64,000 nt of DNA from Sphingobium psychrophilum. Its GTDB lineage: Bacteria; Pseudomonadota; Alphaproteobacteria; Sphingomonadales; Sphingomonadaceae. This document shows, piece after piece, positions 56,241 through 64,000 of this stretch. A program made the position numbers and the translations under genes. The first letter of the stretch is position 1. Each line of letters opens with the position of its first letter. The notes under the pieces were generated by a model. That model worked only from the letters and a program-made list of their open reading frames with translations. It did not search any database and was not told where the DNA came from. The stretch lies in contig NZ_JABBFV010000004.1 in assembly GCF_012927105.1 (NCBI RefSeq), forward strand, positions 186,001 through 250,000, written 5' to 3'.

Positions 56241-56320
56241 CTTTTGCGTCAGGAAAGCAGGAAACTTCATTCCCGCGATCGAACCGCAGACGGAGCCAAG
56301 CCCCGCCCGCTACGATCGCT

Positions 56321-57973
<1,653 letters not shown>

Positions 57974-58017
57974 TTACCTTCTTTGATAGGAGAAACAGAG
58001 AAAACAGGAATGGAAAT

Positions 58018-58305
58018 TTAGGCAACGACGCCCAAAATGTCCGATTCCTTCATGATCAGCAGGTCTTCACCGTCGACCTTGACTTCGGTGCCCGACCATT
58101 TGCCGAACAGCACGCGATCGCCGGCCTTGACGTCCAGCGGGGTCACCTTGCCATCTTCGGCCTTGCTGCCGGTGCCGACGGAGACGATCTCGCCTTCCTG
58201 CGGCTTTTCCTTGGCGGTGTCGGGGATGATGATGCCGCCGGCGGTCTTCGCTTCCGCTTCGATGCGGCGGACGAGAACACGGTCGTGCAATGGACGAAAT
58301 GCCAT
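58018..58305 (-). CDS. groES: Co-chaperonin GroES
   Basis: A 95-residue co-chaperonin with [20 protein letters not shown], the mobile-loop [16 protein letters not shown], and the roof and core [20 protein letters not shown]. The operon starts 110 bases upstream at a CIRCE element and a heat-shock-like promoter. Confidence 0.98.
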   Translation of the reverse strand: MAFRPLHDRVLVRRIEAEAKTAGGIIIPDTAKEKPQEGEIVSVGTGSKAEDGKVTPLDVKAGDRVLFGKWSGTEVKVDGEDLLIMKESDILGVVA

Positions 58306-58415
58306 GTTGATTGCCTTTCCCTAACTTTGGGGAGGGGGCAGCGCACAGGATCGGGGGACGATCTCCCCCGCAAATGCCCTGTCCGCTTGTCCGTCTCCCG
58401 ATGAACTTCGCGTTG

Positions 58416-58442
58416 TTAGCACTCGTTGAACAAGAGTGCCAG
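58416..58442. promoter_or_regulatory. CIRCE operator for HrcA
   Basis: TTAGCACTC, 9 bases (GTTGAACAA), GAGTGCCAG. The consensus is TTAGCACTC-N9-GAGTGCTAA, so only two bases in the right arm differ. HrcA represses groESL here. Confidence 0.93.
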
Positions 58443-58450
58443 CGGCATGC

Positions 58451-58478
58451 ATATGGAAAACATGTTTCGTTGGTCAAG
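58451..58478 (-). promoter_or_regulatory. Predicted heat-shock (RpoH-type) promoter of groESL
   Basis: Minus strand: CTTGAC, 16 bases, CCATAT (58478 to 58451), close to the alphaproteobacterial RpoH pattern CTTGAA-N16/17-CCATAT. It also partly fits a sigma-70 TTGACC box. It lies right in front of CIRCE. Confidence 0.6.
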
Positions 58479-58780
58479 GGCGACGGCGGTAAAATTTCTG
58501 GCGTCCCAAACGGCCAACATCGTGTCGCCGCCGATAGGACATGGCCCACCAACCGTCATCCCCAACGCGATGGATTGCGCGGATAGTGCGCCGATTCCTT
58601 ATGCATGTCGTTTTGGGAATATTTGATGACAGGTGCACCGCCCGCACGCGCCGCCCTCGTTCGCGCACCGGTGGTCAGGACCGATGCGAAATAATCATGG
58701 ATAGTTGAGACGCGCTTGGTTGCGGGCGGCGGGGCCGCTTCCTACTTGCGGGCCATATCCCCTTATCGGAGCCTGCCCGC

Positions 58781-59650
58781 ATGACCGAGACATATACCCC
58801 TCCTAAAGTCTGGACCTGGGACAAGGAAAATGGCGGCCCGTTTGCGTCCATCAATCGCCCGATCGCAGGCGCAACCCATGACAAGGCGCTGCCTGTGGGC
58901 GACCATGCGCTCCAGCTCTATTCGCTCGCCACGCCCAATGGGCAGAAGGTGACGATCCTGCTGGAGGAACTGCTGGCAGCGGGCGTCACCGACGCGGAAT
59001 ATGACGCCTGGCTGATCCGCATCGGTGATGGCGACCAGTTCGGCAGCGATTTCGTCGGCATCAACCCCAACAGCAAGATCCCCGCCCTGCTCGATCATAG
59101 CGTGTCGCCGCCGCAGCGCGTGTTCGAATCCGGCTCGATCCTGCTCTATCTGGCCGAAAAATTCGGCAAGTTCCTGCCCGCCGATCCCGCGGGAAGGACC
59201 GAGGCGCGCAACTGGCTGTTCTGGCAAATGGGCGCCGGACCGCTGCTGGGCGGCGGCTTCGGCCATTTCTTCGCCTATGCGCCGGAAAAGTTCGAATATC
59301 CGATCAACCGCTACACGATGGAAGTGAAGCGGCAGCTGGACGTTCTCGACCGCCAACTGGCCAATAACGACTATATTGCGGGTGCCGAATATAGCATCGC
59401 CGACATTGCGATCTGGCCCTGGTATGGCGGGCTGGTGCTCGGCCGCGCCTATGATGCGGCGGAATTTCTGGACGTGGCGAGCTACAAGAATGTGGTTCGC
59501 TGGGCGCAGCAGATCGACGCCCGCCCGGCGGTGAAACGCGGCCGCATGGTCAACAAGGTGAACGGGCCGCTGGAAGAGCAGTTGCACGAACGCCATGATG
59601 CCGGCGATTTCGACACGAAGACCCAGGACAAGCTGGAAGGGGCGGCTTAA
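58781..59650 (+). CDS. yghU: YghU-like glutathione-dependent disulfide bond oxidoreductase
   Basis: A 289-residue GST-like thiol oxidoreductase of the YghU group. It starts MTETYTPPKVWTWDKENGGP with the YghU N-terminal extension including FASINRPIAGATHDKALPVG, then the thioredoxin fold (HALQLYSLATPNGQKVTILL; FVGINPNSKIPALLDH; VFESGSILLYLAEKFGKFLP) and the helical domain with WLFWQMGAGPLLGGGFGHFF. YghU binds two glutathiones and reduces disulfides or organic hydroperoxides. It is a single gene facing away from groESL. Confidence 0.93.
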   Translation: MTETYTPPKVWTWDKENGGPFASINRPIAGATHDKALPVGDHALQLYSLATPNGQKVTILLEELLAAGVTDAEYDAWLIRIGDGDQFGSDFVGINPNSKIPALLDHSVSPPQRVFESGSILLYLAEKFGKFLPADPAGRTEARNWLFWQMGAGPLLGGGFGHFFAYAPEKFEYPINRYTMEVKRQLDVLDRQLANNDYIAGAEYSIADIAIWPWYGGLVLGRAYDAAEFLDVASYKNVVRWAQQIDARPAVKRGRMVNKVNGPLEEQLHERHDAGDFDTKTQDKLEGAA

Positions 59651-59673
59651 GCGCGGCCGCCCTCCCCAACGCT

Positions 59674-59772
59674 ATTCGCTTCGAGCGAAGTCGAGAAGCG
59701 GATTGCGCAAGGCGTCGCCAGTTTCGCTGAACGCGGCCTTGCCTCGTTTCTCGACTTCGCTCGAAACGAACC
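59674..59772. repeat. Dispersed palindromic repeat after yghU
   Basis: Left arm CGCTTCGAGCGAAGTCGAGA with AGCG and right arm GTTTCTCGACTTCGCTCGAA with ACGAACC are nearly perfect inverted copies separated by about 45 bases. It lies between convergent genes. Confidence 0.85.
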
Positions 59773-59783
59773 GATGTCTTGGA

Positions 59784-60395
59784 TTAATAGCCCACCGTAA
59801 ACCGCCCTCGGCTATGCTGCGGCGTTTCGATCTCATCCACCAGCGCAATGGCATAGTCGGCGTAGGATATGCTGCTCTTGCCCTCGCCATCGACCACCAG
59901 TGCGTCCCTGCCGAGCCGGAAGCTCCCCTTGCGATCACCCACGAAGAAATAGGCCGATGGTGACAGGAAGGTCCAGTCGATGTCCTCGACCCCGCGGAGA
60001 TAGTCGAGAAACACCGTGCCCTTGCCCGCTTCGACCTTGGCGACTTCGGGAAAGTCGGGCGTGGTGATGAACGCCACGCCGGGCGCGACCTCCAGGCTTC
60101 CCGCACCGCCGACCACCAAGTAACGCGGCACGCCCGAATCGCGCACCACGCCGACAAGCGATTGGGGATCGGTATCGGCAAACATCACCGCGCTCACCAC
60201 GACATCATGGCCGCGAATCGCCTCGACCAGCGCCGCGGGTTGCGCCACGTCGCCGGCCACCGCCGTGACGCCGTCAGCATCGATCGCATTGTCGGGATGA
60301 CGCGATATCGCTGTCACCCGATGCCCGCGCCGCGCCAGTTCCGCGCTGATTTCCGTGCCCGCACGGCCCGTGCCGCCGATGATCGCTACCTTCAT
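59784..60395 (-). CDS. NAD(P)-binding oxidoreductase (atypical SDR)
   Basis: A 203-residue Rossmann-fold protein. The dinucleotide motif is IIGGTGRAGTEISAELARRG with the basic-preferring loop SRHPDN. There is no SDR YxxxK in the usual place; the family (NAD(P)H-binding, NmrA-like) includes redox sensors and reductases. Near the C-terminus: ALVVDGEGKSSISYADYAIA. The gene is divergent from the HxlR regulator; such pairs usually mean that the regulator controls the enzyme, for example after exposure to quinones or aldehydes. Confidence 0.88.
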   Translation of the reverse strand: MKVAIIGGTGRAGTEISAELARRGHRVTAISRHPDNAIDADGVTAVAGDVAQPAALVEAIRGHDVVVSAVMFADTDPQSLVGVVRDSGVPRYLVVGGAGSLEVAPGVAFITTPDFPEVAKVEAGKGTVFLDYLRGVEDIDWTFLSPSAYFFVGDRKGSFRLGRDALVVDGEGKSSISYADYAIALVDEIETPQHSRGRFTVGY

Positions 60396-60411
60396 ATGCC
60401 CGTCTCCATGG

Positions 60412-60430
60412 TGGTTACTGATGGAAACCA
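60412..60430. promoter_or_regulatory. Candidate HxlR operator
   Basis: Perfect 5-base inverted repeat TGGTT-N9-AACCA between the two divergent starts, 16 bases from the oxidoreductase ATG. Confidence 0.5.
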
Positions 60431-60503
60431 GATAGCGATTGCGATATCATCCCCGCAAGAAGGCACTTCGCCTTCACCAGGTTACGCCCAGGATACCGCC
60501 TTC

Positions 60504-63354
<2,851 letters not shown>

Positions 63355-63358
63355 AATA

Positions 63359-63733
63359 CTATAATCCCGCCACCGGCACCGTCTCGAACCGCTGCCCGAA
63401 GCCCGCGATGATCGGCCGCGCCTTGGCGATGGCGGTTTGCACGGCGGGCAGCTTGAGCGAGGCGGCATGGCTTTGCTGGCCGTCCCAGACTTCGGTGATC
63501 CAGATCGCGTCCGGGTTCGCGCTGTCCAGCGCGATAATATAAGAAAGGCAACCGGGCATCGCGCCGGTCGCATCACTCAGATAGCCGACCAGTTCATCGC
63601 GCTTACCCGGCTGGCTCAGCATCTGGCCGATCAGGCCATAGCGCGGCGCGGCATCCTGCGCAGCGGCGGGGATAGCGCTGGCGGCGATCGCGGCGGCGGT
63701 GAGGCCGATCATGTCTCTACGGTTATGGGTCAT
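63359..63733 (-). CDS. Quinol monooxygenase-like (ABM domain) exported protein
   Basis: A 124-residue protein with a signal sequence containing a twin arginine (NRRDMIGLTAAAIAASAIPA) and one ABM ferredoxin-like domain: YGLIGQMLSQPGKRDELVGY, GCLSYIIALDSANPDAIWIT and EVWDGQQSHAASLKLPAVQ. ABM proteins oxidise quinols or act on reactive compounds without metals. Export by Tat is inferred from the arginines; it is unusual for ABM proteins to be exported. It is the first gene of the unit with the small membrane protein and ligA. Confidence 0.88.
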   Translation of the reverse strand: MTHNRRDMIGLTAAAIAASAIPAAAQDAAPRYGLIGQMLSQPGKRDELVGYLSDATGAMPGCLSYIIALDSANPDAIWITEVWDGQQSHAASLKLPAVQTAIAKARPIIAGFGQRFETVPVAGL

Positions 63734-63761
63734 ATGTCACTTTCCCCTGCATATCGACTTA

Positions 63762-63829
63762 CCGTTCCCCGGCGAAGGCCGGGGTCCAGTCCGGCGTTGG
63801 AACTGGACCCGGCCTTCGCCGGGGAACGG
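63762..63829. repeat. Long dispersed palindrome
   Basis: Arms CCGTTCCCCGGCGAAGGCCG... (63762-63790) and ...GGCCTTCGCCGGGGAACGG (63802-63829) match almost perfectly with one bulge. It lies between recN and the quinol monooxygenase-like gene. Confidence 0.85.
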
Positions 63830-63881
63830 CCAATGCTGGGCCTACGCCAGCAAATGTCTCGCCTGCGCGGGAACACCGGCA

Positions 63882-64000
63882 TCAAACCCGTTCCAGCAAC
63901 CGATCCGCCTGCGCCCGCGCCTCTGCGGTAATCTCCGCGCCAGACAGCATCCGCGCGATTTCCTCGCGCCGTTCCGCATCGTCCAGCGCATGAACGCCGG
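63882..64000 (-). CDS. recN: DNA repair protein RecN, C-terminal end (cut by the window edge)
   Basis: Only the last 39 residues are in the window. They read GVHALDDAERREEIARMLSG then AEITAEARAQADRLLERV, which is the C-terminal end of RecN (EEIARMLSG-type motif) in alphaproteobacteria. RecN is an SMC-like ATPase for double-strand break repair. It lies upstream of the ligA unit, separated by a palindrome. The rest of the gene lies beyond 64000. Confidence 0.75.
   Translation of the reverse strand, partial: GVHALDDAERREEIARMLSGAEITAEARAQADRLLERV

Larger units (their letters stand above)
58306..58780. other. 475-base gene-free region with groESL control elements
   Basis: Besides CIRCE and the predicted promoter, I see no convincing reading frame. 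The portion from 58480 to 58780 holds the yghU-like leader (GATAAGG and similar A/G tracts) and no long repeats. Confidence 0.55.

Overview
The window is a gene-dense, roughly 64 percent GC bacterial chromosome segment that reads as a member of the Sphingomonadaceae (Alphaproteobacteria), most like Sphingobium or Sphingomonas. The evidence is the PhyR-NepR-EcfG general stress response locus, EcfG-type promoters (GGAAC-N16/17-CGTT), a PrsK/PrsR/PrsT regulatory cassette of the PEP-CTERM/XrtA type, CIRCE-controlled groESL, Sphingomonas-type small proteins (DUF5818, DUF1328), and dispersed palindromes built on CCGTTCG...CTTCGA arms. No rRNA, tRNA, phage, transposase or CRISPR array was found. Genus and species cannot be fixed from the sequence alone.

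Layout. 1-6.4 kb: fatty acid desaturase, TRIC-type channel, M20 peptidase coupled to glutathione peroxidase, VIT-type transporter, ABC-F ATPase. 6.5-9.9 kb: SIMPL protein, PepSY-like protein and an OmpR/EnvZ-type two-component pair. 10-20.7 kb: DUF454 protein, intracellular PHB depolymerase, GST, M28 peptidase, then a glycan-degradation patch (GH27, GH92) around a class I glutamine amidotransferase, followed by a periplasmic transthyretin-like protein, a cyclase-family hydrolase and a small membrane protein. 20.8-27 kb: both aconitases, AcnA and AcnB, on the same strand with a divergent zinc-ribbon mini-gene between them. 27-32 kb: DUF885 protein, a small stress cluster (DUF5818, DUF1328, PA2169-type four-helix protein), a 2-hydroxyacid dehydrogenase and an SH3 protein. 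32-36.7 kb: a tightly overlapping operon for peptide uptake and hydrolysis (POT transporter and two amidohydrolases, one of which has lost metal ligands). 37.9-44.8 kb: exopolysaccharide glycosyltransferase, PrsK, PrsR and PrsT. 45.1-49.3 kb: the general stress response locus. 49.3-54.9 kb: tgt, a DSF-synthase-like crotonase convergent with a membrane GGDEF-EAL protein, and a MarR-GNAT fusion divergent from a second GNAT gene. 55.7-64 kb: excalibur protein, groESL, yghU-like thiol oxidoreductase, NAD(P)-binding protein divergent from an HxlR regulator, ligA, a quinol-monooxygenase-like protein, and the 3' end of recN.

The general stress response is the best-connected part. I see four EcfG-type promoters: before a 43-residue membrane mini-protein and ecfG (perfect GGAAC-N16-CGTT), before nepR and its kinase, before a small membrane protein downstream of ecfG, and before the DUF1328/DUF5818 pair 16 kb away. 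The kinase next to nepR has a normal HisKA_2 histidine box but a degraded ATPase domain, so it looks more like a PhyR phosphatase (PhyP-like) than a kinase.

Many start codons were moved inward from the longest reading frame, using ribosome binding sites, signal peptides or overlap with repeats; the reasons are given entry by entry. Functional names rest on family motifs read by eye, without database searches.
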